From contig JACMOA010000142.1 of the NCBI GenBank assembly GCA_014378225.1, forward strand, positions 1 to 6,040: a stretch of DNA of 6,040 nucleotides. Direction: 5' to 3'. Source of the stretch: Deinococcales bacterium. GTDB taxonomy: Bacteria; Deinococcota; Deinococci; Deinococcales; Deinococcaceae. Both the position numbers and the translations under genes were made by a program. Below the pieces are notes generated by a model. It was not told the DNA's origin and ran no database searches. It saw only the letters and a list, made by a program, of their open reading frames with translations. The first letter of the stretch is position 1. Each line of letters starts with the position of its first letter. Of the stretch, positions 1-5,457 are shown piece by piece.

Positions 1-745
1 CGGCAAAGGCGTAAATGTCGGTGTAAGGGCCAAATTTGGCGCTCGAGGCGTACTGTTCCGGCGGCGCGTATCCGGGCGTAACCAGCCGGGTGTGAGAGGA
101 GGTCTGACCCGCAGCGTAAGTTCGGGCGCTGCCAAAATCAATCAGGACTGTGCGCCCATCGCCGTTGAGAAAGATGTTGTCCGGTTTGATGTCCCGGTGC
201 AGCAAACCCACCGCGTGAACCGACTCGAGCGCGTGGGCCAGTTCCATAATCAGGTCCAGCGTTTCCTCGAGCGTGAGCGGACCCGACTCGAGCCGTTTAC
301 CCAAATCCTGGCCCTGAAGGAGTTCCATCACCAGGTATCCGGTGCGGTGCTCCTCGAAAGCGTCCCAGACGCGCACGATGCCGGGATGAGTGAACTGGGC
401 CAGCAGCCTTGCTTCTTCTATAAACTCCAGCTTGGTTTGGGTAAAGCCCGCCGCCCCCAACGTGCCAGGGGGAAGCACGTCCAGGCCCGCTCGAGCGGAA
501 CCCTCGGGAAAGAGTTCCTTGATGGCCACCCGGCGGCGCAGCAGGGTATCTGCGCCCTGATAGGTGATGCCGAAACCGCCCTGACCCAACGTCTTGCCAA
601 TGCTGTAGCGACTGTTCAGGAGATGGGTTCCCAGCGGTAAAACATGGCTTTTCGGTTCTCCTGCACGCTCGAGCGGAGAGCCACAGGTGGGGCAAATCGT
701 GGCCTCGGAGGTGAGGGGGCTTCCACAAATAGGGCAGGTGCTCAT
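1..745 (-). CDS. Zinc-ribbon Ser/Thr protein kinase, N-terminal part (runs off left edge)
   Basis: A Hanks-type Ser/Thr protein kinase that phosphorylates proteins using ATP. 248 codons are visible and the C-terminus lies beyond position 1. Residues 4-21 form a zinc ribbon with two CxxC knuckles (CPIC at 4-7, CPTC at 18-21). The kinase domain starts near residue 47. It has a glycine-rich loop GQGGFG (54-59), the ATP-binding lysine in VAIK (Lys76), a helix-C acidic segment FIEEARLL (108-115), the catalytic loop HRDIKPDN (183-190, Asp185), the metal-binding DFG (203-205) and an APPE motif (227-230). All catalytic residues are present, so it should be active. No hydrophobic segment is seen in this part; a membrane span or sensor domain could follow the kinase domain. 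The ATG at 745 is chosen because it places the zinc ribbon at the extreme N-terminus. No strong Shine-Dalgarno site precedes it. It is transcribed divergently from the lipid kinase. The substrate is unknown. Confidence 0.93.
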   Translation of the reverse strand, partial: MSTCPICGSPLTSEATICPTCGSPLERAGEPKSHVLPLGTHLLNSRYSIGKTLGQGGFGITYQGADTLLRRRVAIKELFPEGSARAGLDVLPPGTLGAAGFTQTKLEFIEEARLLAQFTHPGIVRVWDAFEEHRTGYLVMELLQGQDLGKRLESGPLTLEETLDLIMELAHALESVHAVGLLHRDIKPDNIFLNGDGRTVLIDFGSARTYAAGQTSSHTRLVTPGYAPPEQYASSAKFGPYTDIYAFA

Positions 746-1030
746 GGATAGCTTCAGAATGCCACAGAACGCGGGTTGATGTAGCACAGTCCACTCGAGT
801 GAAGAATGTCCAAAGTTCCGCAGACGATTTTGGCCTGTAAAAGCAGCAAATGTTGAGCGGGTATGTCCGAACCGTCCTGTGCGTTCAACGTTTGATGTCT
901 GCGATTTACAAGCCTCACTGTTCCAAATCAGAAAACTTTGCTCAACCCCTTCAACTTGAACGAAATGTGAAAAGACTCAACTCAATTGAGGAATTGCGTC
1001 AGCAAAAGTGATGTTATACTCGAGTTCACT
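746..1030. other. Divergent intergenic region between kinase and lipid kinase
   Basis: 285 bases with no gene that I can support on either strand. Base composition is more AT-rich than in the flanking genes. It contains CTCGAG copies at 794 and 1019, an imperfect palindrome TTCAACTTGAA (950-960), a perfect 10-base palindrome CTCAATTGAG (981-990), and several TCAAC elements (886-889 region, 942-946, 951-955, 977-981). The right end holds the likely promoter of the lipid kinase. I could not pick a convincing promoter for the leftward kinase. An in-frame upstream ATG at 986 would extend the lipid kinase by 15 residues that do not resemble the family, so I treat this stretch as non-coding. Confidence 0.6.
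994..1020 (+). promoter_or_regulatory. Candidate promoter of the lipid kinase gene
   Basis: The -10 box is TATACT (1015-1020), five of six matches to the bacterial housekeeping consensus. A weaker -35 candidate TTGCGT (994-999) lies 15 bases upstream. The -10 ends 10 bases before the ATG at 1031 and overlaps a CTCGAG copy by two bases. Transcription would begin within a few bases of the ATG, and no Shine-Dalgarno sequence is present, so a leaderless or nearly leaderless mRNA is likely. Predicted by eye only. Confidence 0.5.
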
Positions 1031-1948
1031 ATGAAACTTTCAAAATTACTGCTGATTAAAAATCCAAAATCCGGGCAAGGCAACAGTCCGCTCAAAGAAT
1101 TTACCGAGCTACTCGAGGAAAAGGGATTAAGCCTCGAGACCCGCGAACTGAGCCACGAGGTAACGTGTGATTCTTTGCTCGAGGACGCCAAAAACTTCGA
1201 TGCGGTGATTGCAGCGGGCGGCGACGGAACGGTGAGCGCCGTGGCCTACGCCATGAGAAATCAGGGTGTGCCGCTGTTCGTGTTTCCTGCCGGAACCGCC
1301 AATCTGATTGCTCAGAATTTGAATCTGCCCAGCACCGCCCCTGAATTGCTCGAGGTTTTGCTCGAGGGTCATACTCTACTGGCCGATTTGGGCGAACTCG
1401 AGGTGGAAGGTGAAAAGAAAGGCTTTGCCATGATTGCCGGGGCCGGACTGGACGCCGCACTCATCAAGGCCAGCGAGGATTTGAAGCCCAACTTTGGCGC
1501 TTTTGCCTATGTACTGGGCGCACTCAAACAACTTGTTCCGCGCACTCAGCAGTTCAAACTGACCCTGGACGGTCAGGAAACGACGCTCGAGGGCGCGTCT
1601 GTCATGATTGCCAACTTTGGCATGGCCAACTTTCGTTTGCCCGTCACCAGCGGCATTGACCCCGCCGACGGCCTACTCACCGTGGTGGTCCTGAAGGGGA
1701 AAACAGCCCTTACACTGCTGCCCACAGTGATTGACAGCGTGCGGGCCAAGTTCAACCTGGGAGACCCGCTGTTTGCCGACCACCTCGAGACGTATCACTG
1801 CAAGCACATCCGGGTGGAGACCACGCCAGAACTTCCCATTCAGTACGACGGGGAAAGCCTCGAGAGCAGCACACCGTTTGAGGCTCGAGTGTTGCCCAAA
1901 GCGATTCGATTTTTTACCCGTGAAACGAGGGAAGAGGTCAAAACTTGA
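1031..1948 (+). CDS. YegS/diacylglycerol kinase-family lipid kinase
   Basis: A soluble or membrane-associated lipid kinase of the DAGK catalytic-domain superfamily (YegS, DgkB, sphingosine kinases), which phosphorylates a lipid hydroxyl such as diacylglycerol with ATP. The protein has 305 residues, typical for the family. Residues 5-17 give the first strand and the NPKSGQG nucleotide-binding turn (11-17). The diagnostic GGDGT lies at 63-67, followed by PAGTANLIAQNL (86-97), the substrate/nucleotide region seen as GTANL in many bacterial members. GAGLDA and the C-terminal beta domain follow, ending in the typical FEARVLP segment. ATG 1031 is preferred over ATG 986 because family members begin just before the NPxSG turn and a -10 box sits between the two. 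Nine of nine Leu-Glu pairs are written CTCGAG. The lipid substrate cannot be told from sequence alone; a role in phospholipid recycling is possible but inferred. Confidence 0.9.
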   Translation: MKLSKLLLIKNPKSGQGNSPLKEFTELLEEKGLSLETRELSHEVTCDSLLEDAKNFDAVIAAGGDGTVSAVAYAMRNQGVPLFVFPAGTANLIAQNLNLPSTAPELLEVLLEGHTLLADLGELEVEGEKKGFAMIAGAGLDAALIKASEDLKPNFGAFAYVLGALKQLVPRTQQFKLTLDGQETTLEGASVMIANFGMANFRLPVTSGIDPADGLLTVVVLKGKTALTLLPTVIDSVRAKFNLGDPLFADHLETYHCKHIRVETTPELPIQYDGESLESSTPFEARVLPKAIRFFTRETREEVKT

Positions 1949-2014
1949 GGGTTTTGAGCTATGAGCAGGAAAACTTCTCCGTGTTGAAGGGGCATCAATC
2001 TGCCTAACTTTCCC

Positions 2015-2044
2015 TGGACCCTCAAGCGCACTGAATGATAAACT
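2015..2044 (+). promoter_or_regulatory. Candidate promoter of glyA (leaderless type)
   Basis: A -10 box TAAACT (2039-2044) lies six bases before the glyA ATG. A -35 candidate TGGACC (2015-2020, four of six consensus bases) sits 18 bases upstream of it. The usual seven-base distance from the -10 puts the transcription start on the A of the ATG. No Shine-Dalgarno site is present. The same TAAACTCT string precedes the gene at 3444. Confidence 0.5.
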
Positions 2045-2050
2045 CTAACC

Positions 2051-3313
2051 ATGACCCAACTGCTCGAATCCCCCAGCCCCACTCGAGATGCACCCCAGGT
2101 CGCGTACCCTCGAGACGAGATTTTTGCACTCATCGAAGAAGAGCACCAGCGCCAGAAAAACGGCCTCGAGCTGATTGCCTCTGAGAACTTCACCAGCAAT
2201 GCGGTGCGTGAAGCGACTGGCAGCGTGCTCACCAACAAATACGCTGAGGGCTACCCCGGAAAGCGTTGGTACGGCGGCTGCGAAACCGTGGACAAGGTGG
2301 AAACCCTGGCGATTGAACGGGCCAAAGAGCTGTTTGGCGCGGCCTGGGCCAACGTACAACCCCACAGCGGCTCGAGCGCCAACCTCGCGGTGTATCACGC
2401 CCTGCTCGAGAAAGGGGACACCGTGCTGGGCATGGATTTGGCGCACGGTGGACACCTGACCCACGGTAGCCCGGTAAACTTTTCCGGTCAGAACTTTCAG
2501 ATTGTGGGCTACAAGGTCAACCCCGACACCGAACTGCTCGAGATGGAAGAAGTGAGAAGGTTGGCGCTCGAGCACAAACCCAAGATGATTATCTGCGGGG
2601 CCAGTGCGTACTCGAGGGTACTGGATTTCGCCGCCTTCCGCGCCATTGCCGACGAGGTGGGAGCGATTTTGATGGCTGATATCGCCCATATTGCTGGATT
2701 GGTGGCTTCTGGCGTTCACCCCAGCCCGGTGCCACACGCACATGTGGTCACGACTACCACCCATAAAACCCTGCGCGGCCCCCGTAGCGGTTTGATTTTG
2801 AGTAATGACCTCGAGATTGGGGCCAAAGTGGACCGGATGGTTTTCCCCGGAACTCAGGGCGGTCCGCTCGAGCATGTGATTGCCGGAAAAGCTATCGCCT
2901 TTGCAGAGGCGCTACGCCCCGAGTTTCGCACTTACAGCGAACAGATTGTAAAAAACGCTCGAGCGCTGGCCGCCGAGTTTCAGCGTCTGGGCTACCGCGT
3001 AGTTTCCGGCGGCACCGACAACCATTTATTGGTGTTAGACATCCGTCCACAGGGCTTGAACGGCACCAAAGCCACCAAAATGCTGGACGCGGCCCACATC
3101 ACCATCAGCAAAAGCACATTGCCTTACGATACTGAGCGCATTTTGCACGGCGGCGGAATCCGTATTGGCACACCTGCCGTAACCACGCGGGGAATGCTCG
3201 AGAGCGACATGCCACAGATTGCTGCGCTGATTGACCGCGCACTCAAAGGTGAGGATTCGGAGAGCGTGAAAGCCGACGTACACGCTTTTGCCTCGAGATT
3301 TGCGCTGCCGTGA
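2051..3313 (+). CDS. glyA: Serine hydroxymethyltransferase
   Basis: A cytosolic PLP enzyme that interconverts serine plus tetrahydrofolate with glycine plus 5,10-methylene-tetrahydrofolate, the main source of one-carbon units for purine, thymidylate and methionine synthesis. It has 420 residues, close to the family length of about 415-430. It carries ELIASEN (40-46), the [16 protein letters not shown] block (62-77), the substrate/PLP segment QPHSGSSAN (103-111), the PLP-contacting Asp210 and His213 in [10 protein letters not shown], and the Schiff-base lysine Lys239 in [22 protein letters not shown] lies in the later part. The start at 2051 matches the expected N-terminal length and is supported by the adjacent -10 box. 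The gene appears monocistronic, with a strong terminator 28 bases after the stop. It is dense in CTCGAG (13 copies). No riboswitch-like leader exists, since the start appears leaderless. Confidence 0.98.
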   Translation: MTQLLESPSPTRDAPQVAYPRDEIFALIEEEHQRQKNGLELIASENFTSNAVREATGSVLTNKYAEGYPGKRWYGGCETVDKVETLAIERAKELFGAAWANVQPHSGSSANLAVYHALLEKGDTVLGMDLAHGGHLTHGSPVNFSGQNFQIVGYKVNPDTELLEMEEVRRLALEHKPKMIICGASAYSRVLDFAAFRAIADEVGAILMADIAHIAGLVASGVHPSPVPHAHVVTTTTHKTLRGPRSGLILSNDLEIGAKVDRMVFPGTQGGPLEHVIAGKAIAFAEALRPEFRTYSEQIVKNARALAAEFQRLGYRVVSGGTDNHLLVLDIRPQGLNGTKATKMLDAAHITISKSTLPYDTERILHGGGIRIGTPAVTTRGMLESDMPQIAALIDRALKGEDSESVKADVHAFASRFALP

Positions 3314-3340
3314 TTCGGCAATGAATGCTGAGCGATGAGG

Positions 3341-3375
3341 GAAAGAGGCTTGGGCATGTGCTCGGGCCTCTTTTC
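3341..3375 (+). terminator. Intrinsic terminator of glyA
   Basis: The arms 3342-3355 and 3360-3373 pair over 14 bp around a four-base loop ATGT. The outer seven pairs (AAAGAGG with CCTCTTT) are perfect, and the inner seven include three G-T pairs. The 3' arm runs into TTTT (3371-3374). Its position just after the glyA stop fits rho-independent termination. Confidence 0.85.
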
Positions 3376-3431
3376 TATATCTGCGGCTCGAGCAGTTTCT
3401 TGCTCAAAGCTCACTCCTCTTCCGTGAAAGC

Positions 3432-3439
3432 TGTAAACT
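3432..3439 (+). promoter_or_regulatory. Extended -10 box before the unknown gene at 3444/3447
   Basis: TGTAAACT is an extended -10 (TG at 3432-3433, taking the TANNNT box as 3434-3439). It ends four bases before ATG 3444 and seven before ATG 3447. No convincing -35 is seen, which is usual for extended -10 promoters. No Shine-Dalgarno site is present. If transcription starts seven bases after the box, ATG 3447 becomes the leaderless start. Confidence 0.45.
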
Positions 3440-3443
3440 CTCC

Positions 3444-3890
3444 ATGATGGTGCTCGAGAACTCTCCAGACGAATTTACGGTACGTTTTCACGAATACGCC
3501 ACTCGAGGGATTCTTTACCCCCACATTGAGGGGGGTCCTCTGCTCGAGTTCGCTAGCAAAGGGCGAGTGCTCTACCTGTTTGACCGCAGCGGTCCTTACG
3601 GTATCCCCAGTGGCGAGGCCAGCGTGATTGTTCACCCGCTGCTTAAAACCTGGGAATTGACCCCCGAGCGTGAGGAACGACTATTCCCTAACGGCGTCTC
3701 AAGCGTGGAAGGCAGCGGAAAAGTGCTCGAGGTGCAGCGCGGCTTTTTGATTGTGCAGGCCCGAATAACCTTGGTGATAGGCATTTTAGAAAACACCATG
3801 CCCAAAGTTCTGGCCGGAGAGTGGATAAAATTCTCGAGCGAATCCCCTATCCACGGATTTGTGGTGACCGAAGGAGCCAATAAGCTCTAA
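3444..3890 (+). CDS. Conserved-looking hypothetical protein, 147-148 residues
   Basis: I do not recognise this family. The product is soluble, with no signal peptide, membrane segment, Cys pairs or obvious catalytic motif. Its pattern suggests mostly beta structure. There is a Gly/Pro-rich N-terminal half (HIEGGPLLEF, DRSGPYGIPSGEASVIVHPLL), a charged linker around residues 75-80, and a strand-rich C-terminal half (GKVLEVQRGFLIVQARITLVIGIL, then WIKFSS and HGFVVTEG). It is credible as a real gene because it has the CTCGAG density of its neighbours (five copies, three of four Leu-Glu pairs), its own -10 box, and lies cleanly between two genes. Two adjacent ATG codons (3444, 3447) are possible starts; the promoter position slightly favours the second. 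Function unknown. Confidence 0.75.
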   Translation: MMVLENSPDEFTVRFHEYATRGILYPHIEGGPLLEFASKGRVLYLFDRSGPYGIPSGEASVIVHPLLKTWELTPEREERLFPNGVSSVEGSGKVLEVQRGFLIVQARITLVIGILENTMPKVLAGEWIKFSSESPIHGFVVTEGANKL

Positions 3891-3896
3891 TTTTTT
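3873..3896 (+). terminator. Possible weak intrinsic terminator overlapping the stop codon
   Basis: A short stem GGAGC (3873-3877) with GCTCT (3884-3888), one pair being G-T, encloses a six-base loop. It is followed by AA and six T residues (3891-3896). The U-tract is good but the five-pair stem is weak, and it overlaps the end of the gene. Confidence 0.35.
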
Positions 3897-3972
3897 CCTC
3901 GAGCCACTCGAGCAAAACTCAACGCAATAAAACGTAAAACCCACACGTCTTCTAACTCATAACCCTATTGCC

Positions 3973-4761
3973 ATGTCCCCCCTCTTCCTCCCTGTCACCA
4001 ACCCCCGCGCCCTCGAGAAGGCCATTACGCTCGAGGTAGACGCACTTATCTTGGATTTGGAAGATGCCGTCTCCACCCAGCGCAAAGACGAAGCTCGCGA
4101 ACTGGCAAGAAAAGCGCTCGAGCGGGGATTTCCAGGGAAAAGGGTGGCAGTGCGAATTAATTCGCTCAGAACGGTTTGGGGCGCAGACGATGTGAAGATG
4201 GCACTCGAGGCCCCGTGTGCCGCGCTAGTGATTCCCAAAGTAGAAAGGCTCGAGGATTTACCCCAAAGCGATAAGCCGCTGTGGGCCATGCTCGAGACGC
4301 CGCTGGGCATTTTGAACGCTCGAGAGATTGCCGCCGATGCACGGGTGGAAATCCTGATTCTGGGAACCTCGGACCTGATTGCAGATTTGCACGCCCGCCA
4401 TACTCCAGGGCGCGAAAACCTGTTTTACGCCCTCGGCCAGGTAGTCCTAAACGCTCGAGCCTACGGGAAAATGCCGCTCGATGGGGTGTTTCTGGATTAC
4501 CGTGACGTGGTGGGCTTTGAGCGAGACTGCTTTCAGGCCCGAGATTTTGGCATGGGTGGAAAAACCCTGATTCACCCGTCTCAGCTTGTCCCCGCCAAGC
4601 AGATTTTTAGCCCCTTAAACGGAGAAATTGTACACGCCCAAAAAGTGCTCGAGGTGTGGGAAAGCGCCAGGGCGCGGGGTGACGGGGTAGCCACGCTCGA
4701 GGGCCGCTTGATTGAGGAACTGCATGTGCGCGAGGCCCTACGGTTGCTGGCTCGAGCGTAG
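3973..4761 (+). CDS. HpcH/HpaI aldolase / CitE-like lyase family protein
   Basis: A TIM-barrel lyase of the citrate lyase beta-subunit-like group, which cleaves or forms C-C bonds in acyl-CoA or hydroxy-acid substrates (malyl-CoA, citramalyl-CoA, beta-methylmalyl-CoA and related). It has 262 residues, slightly shorter than the usual 270-300. The N-terminal block SPLFLPVTNPRALEKA is followed by DALILDLEDAV (23-33), VRIN with the CoA/substrate arginine Arg61, VIPKVE (86-91), ETPLGILNAREIA with the likely metal ligand Glu108, and LGTSDL with the second ligand Asp134. GGKTLIHPSQL near residues 196-206 is the family's C-terminal signature. No Shine-Dalgarno site precedes the ATG, and the family block starts immediately after it, so 3973 is a safe start. 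There is no citrate lyase alpha or gamma partner nearby, so it is a stand-alone CitE-like enzyme, not part of a citrate lyase complex. The exact substrate is not determinable. Confidence 0.9.
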   Translation: MSPLFLPVTNPRALEKAITLEVDALILDLEDAVSTQRKDEARELARKALERGFPGKRVAVRINSLRTVWGADDVKMALEAPCAALVIPKVERLEDLPQSDKPLWAMLETPLGILNAREIAADARVEILILGTSDLIADLHARHTPGRENLFYALGQVVLNARAYGKMPLDGVFLDYRDVVGFERDCFQARDFGMGGKTLIHPSQLVPAKQIFSPLNGEIVHAQKVLEVWESARARGDGVATLEGRLIEELHVREALRLLARA

Positions 4762-4826
4762 GTTTAACCTGTTCTTCAAAATCACTTTTCACCCACCAAT
4801 TCATCCTGAGCACACGCAGGAAGGAC

Positions 4827-4832
4827 TAGACT
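4827..4832 (+). promoter_or_regulatory. Candidate -10 box of the cytochrome c gene
   Basis: TAGACT (4827-4832) fits the TANNNT pattern. A poor -35 candidate CTGAGC (4806-4811) sits 15 bases upstream. Transcription from here would give a leader of about 25 bases carrying the Shine-Dalgarno site. Weak evidence. Confidence 0.3.
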
Positions 4833-4854
4833 GAGGCGATTCAAAATCAGGTCT

Positions 4855-4860
4855 GGAGGA
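4855..4860 (+). promoter_or_regulatory. Shine-Dalgarno site of the cytochrome c gene
   Basis: GGAGGA lies three bases before ATG 4864. It is the only strong ribosome-binding site in the window, in contrast with the other plus-strand genes, and it fixes the start of the cytochrome. Confidence 0.8.
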
Positions 4861-4863
4861 TTT

Positions 4864-5208
4864 ATGCGTGTAATCCTTATCACCACTGTGCTGTTTGGAC
4901 TTTTCTCGAGCGCCCTCGCCATCCCAGACGCCAAGGCGGGCAAGACCATTTATGCGTCAAACTGTCAGGGCTGCCACGGCAACATGGGCCAGGGCAACGT
5001 GGGACCAGCCTTGGCTGGAGAAGTGGCGGGCTGGAAATACGCGTGGTTCAAGCGGGCTATGCTGCAAAGCCTCGACGATAAGGGCGTAAAGCTCAAAGCT
5101 CCCATGCCACTGTGGGGTAAGCGCGGGTTCGGGAACACTGGAAAACCTCCTACAGACGCGCAGATGACCAATTTACAGGCTTATCTAAAGACCTTCAAAA
5201 CCAAGTAA
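4864..5208 (+). CDS. Small exported class I cytochrome c
   Basis: A monohaem c-type cytochrome acting outside the cytoplasmic membrane as an electron carrier. It has 114 residues. Residues 1-19 form a Sec signal peptide (hydrophobic stretch VILITTVLFGLF, cleavage likely after SSALA). The haem-attachment motif CQGCH is at 34-38: Cys34 and Cys37 form thioethers and His38 is the axial ligand. Met81 in the APMPLW segment is the likely second axial ligand, and a C-terminal helix (98-111, DAQMTNLQAYLKTF) completes the fold. The mature protein is about 95 residues, like cytochrome c6/c553-type carriers. The first residue of the mature domain may be near Ile20; no lipobox cysteine is present, so it is probably soluble in the periplasm. 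The partner oxidase or dehydrogenase is not in the window. It holds only one CTCGAG, far fewer than its upstream neighbours. Confidence 0.93.
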   Translation: MRVILITTVLFGLFSSALAIPDAKAGKTIYASNCQGCHGNMGQGNVGPALAGEVAGWKYAWFKRAMLQSLDDKGVKLKAPMPLWGKRGFGNTGKPPTDAQMTNLQAYLKTFKTK

Positions 5209-5336
5209 CCCCACAAATCAACCTACGTGTAAACCTAGTTTTTTCAATTTCAGGGCCTCGAGAGTGATTTTTACGCGCTCGAGGGATGAGACGACGAGTG
5301 TAAGTCATGGCAACAGTTTAACTCGAGCAGCACACC

Positions 5337-5369
5337 AAAAAGCACCCCCCTGATTTCAGGGGGGTGGCT
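5337..5369 (-). terminator. Intrinsic terminator reading on the minus strand
   Basis: A perfect GC-rich inverted repeat pairs 5343-5352 with 5357-5366 (CACCCCCCTG with CAGGGGGGTG) around a four-base loop. On the minus strand it is followed by one C and then five T (complement of 5337-5341). On the plus strand no T-run follows, so its direction is clearly leftward. The nearest minus-strand gene upstream is lpdA, whose stop is about 540 bases away on the far side of the SUKH gene. Confidence 0.8.
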
Positions 5370-5443
5370 CTGCGAGGAGTCGGGGGGTGACGCTCGAGCC
5401 AAAGCTTCCATAATACATTTGCACTCGAGGGAAAATAAATATG

Positions 5444-5451
5444 TGTATCCT
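5444..5451 (+). promoter_or_regulatory. Extended -10 box before the SUKH-3 gene
   Basis: TGTATCCT (5444-5451) is an extended -10 with TATCCT at 5446-5451. It ends six bases before ATG 5458, the same spacing as in glyA, so transcription could start on the ATG. No clear -35. An alternative upstream promoter at 5387-5414 would give a leader of about 35 bases. Confidence 0.35.
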
Positions 5452-5457
5452 CGCTCC

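Larger units (their letters stand above)
5209..5457. other. Intergenic region between cytochrome c and SUKH-3 gene
   Basis: About 250 bases with no gene I can support. It carries five CTCGAG copies (5257, 5278, 5322, 5393, 5424), the densest intergenic cluster in the window, a T-run at 5239-5244 without a convincing stem before it, and a strong minus-strand terminator (separate entry). Its right end has promoter-like sequence for the SUKH gene: CATAAT (5409-5414) with GTGACG (5387-5392) 16 bases upstream. Confidence 0.6.

Noticed and set aside
92..640. Plus-strand open frame of 182 codons
   Set aside because: It lies fully antisense to the zinc-ribbon kinase, whose motifs are unmistakable; the frame is a codon-bias shadow with no recognisable domain.
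297..794. Minus-strand open frame of 165 codons in another frame over the kinase start
   Set aside because: Overlaps the true kinase frame on the same strand and has low-complexity, Gly/Arg-rich shadow composition.
986..1030. Upstream ATG at 986 for the lipid kinase
   Set aside because: Adds 15 residues unlike the family and would place the TATACT box inside the coding region.
1938..1957. Seven-base inverted repeat (TCAAAAC / GTTTTGA) around the lipid kinase stop codon
   Set aside because: AT-rich, only seven pairs and no T-run after it, so not a convincing terminator.
2045..2875. Minus-strand open frame of 276 codons
   Set aside because: Antisense to glyA. Length is explained by the codon bias of the real gene; no domain or ribosome-binding signal is seen.
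3517..3536. ACCCCC / GGGGGT inverted repeat inside the unknown gene
   Set aside because: Within coding sequence, short, and with no T-run; likely chance.
2051..4761. GlyA plus CitE-like lyase as a serine-cycle (malyl-CoA) operon
   Set aside because: The genes are separated by an unrelated gene and a strong terminator, and no other serine-cycle gene is present.
4737..4762. CCTACG / CGTAGG inverted repeat at the end of the CitE-like gene
   Set aside because: Six pairs with a 14-base loop and only three T after it; too weak to call a terminator.
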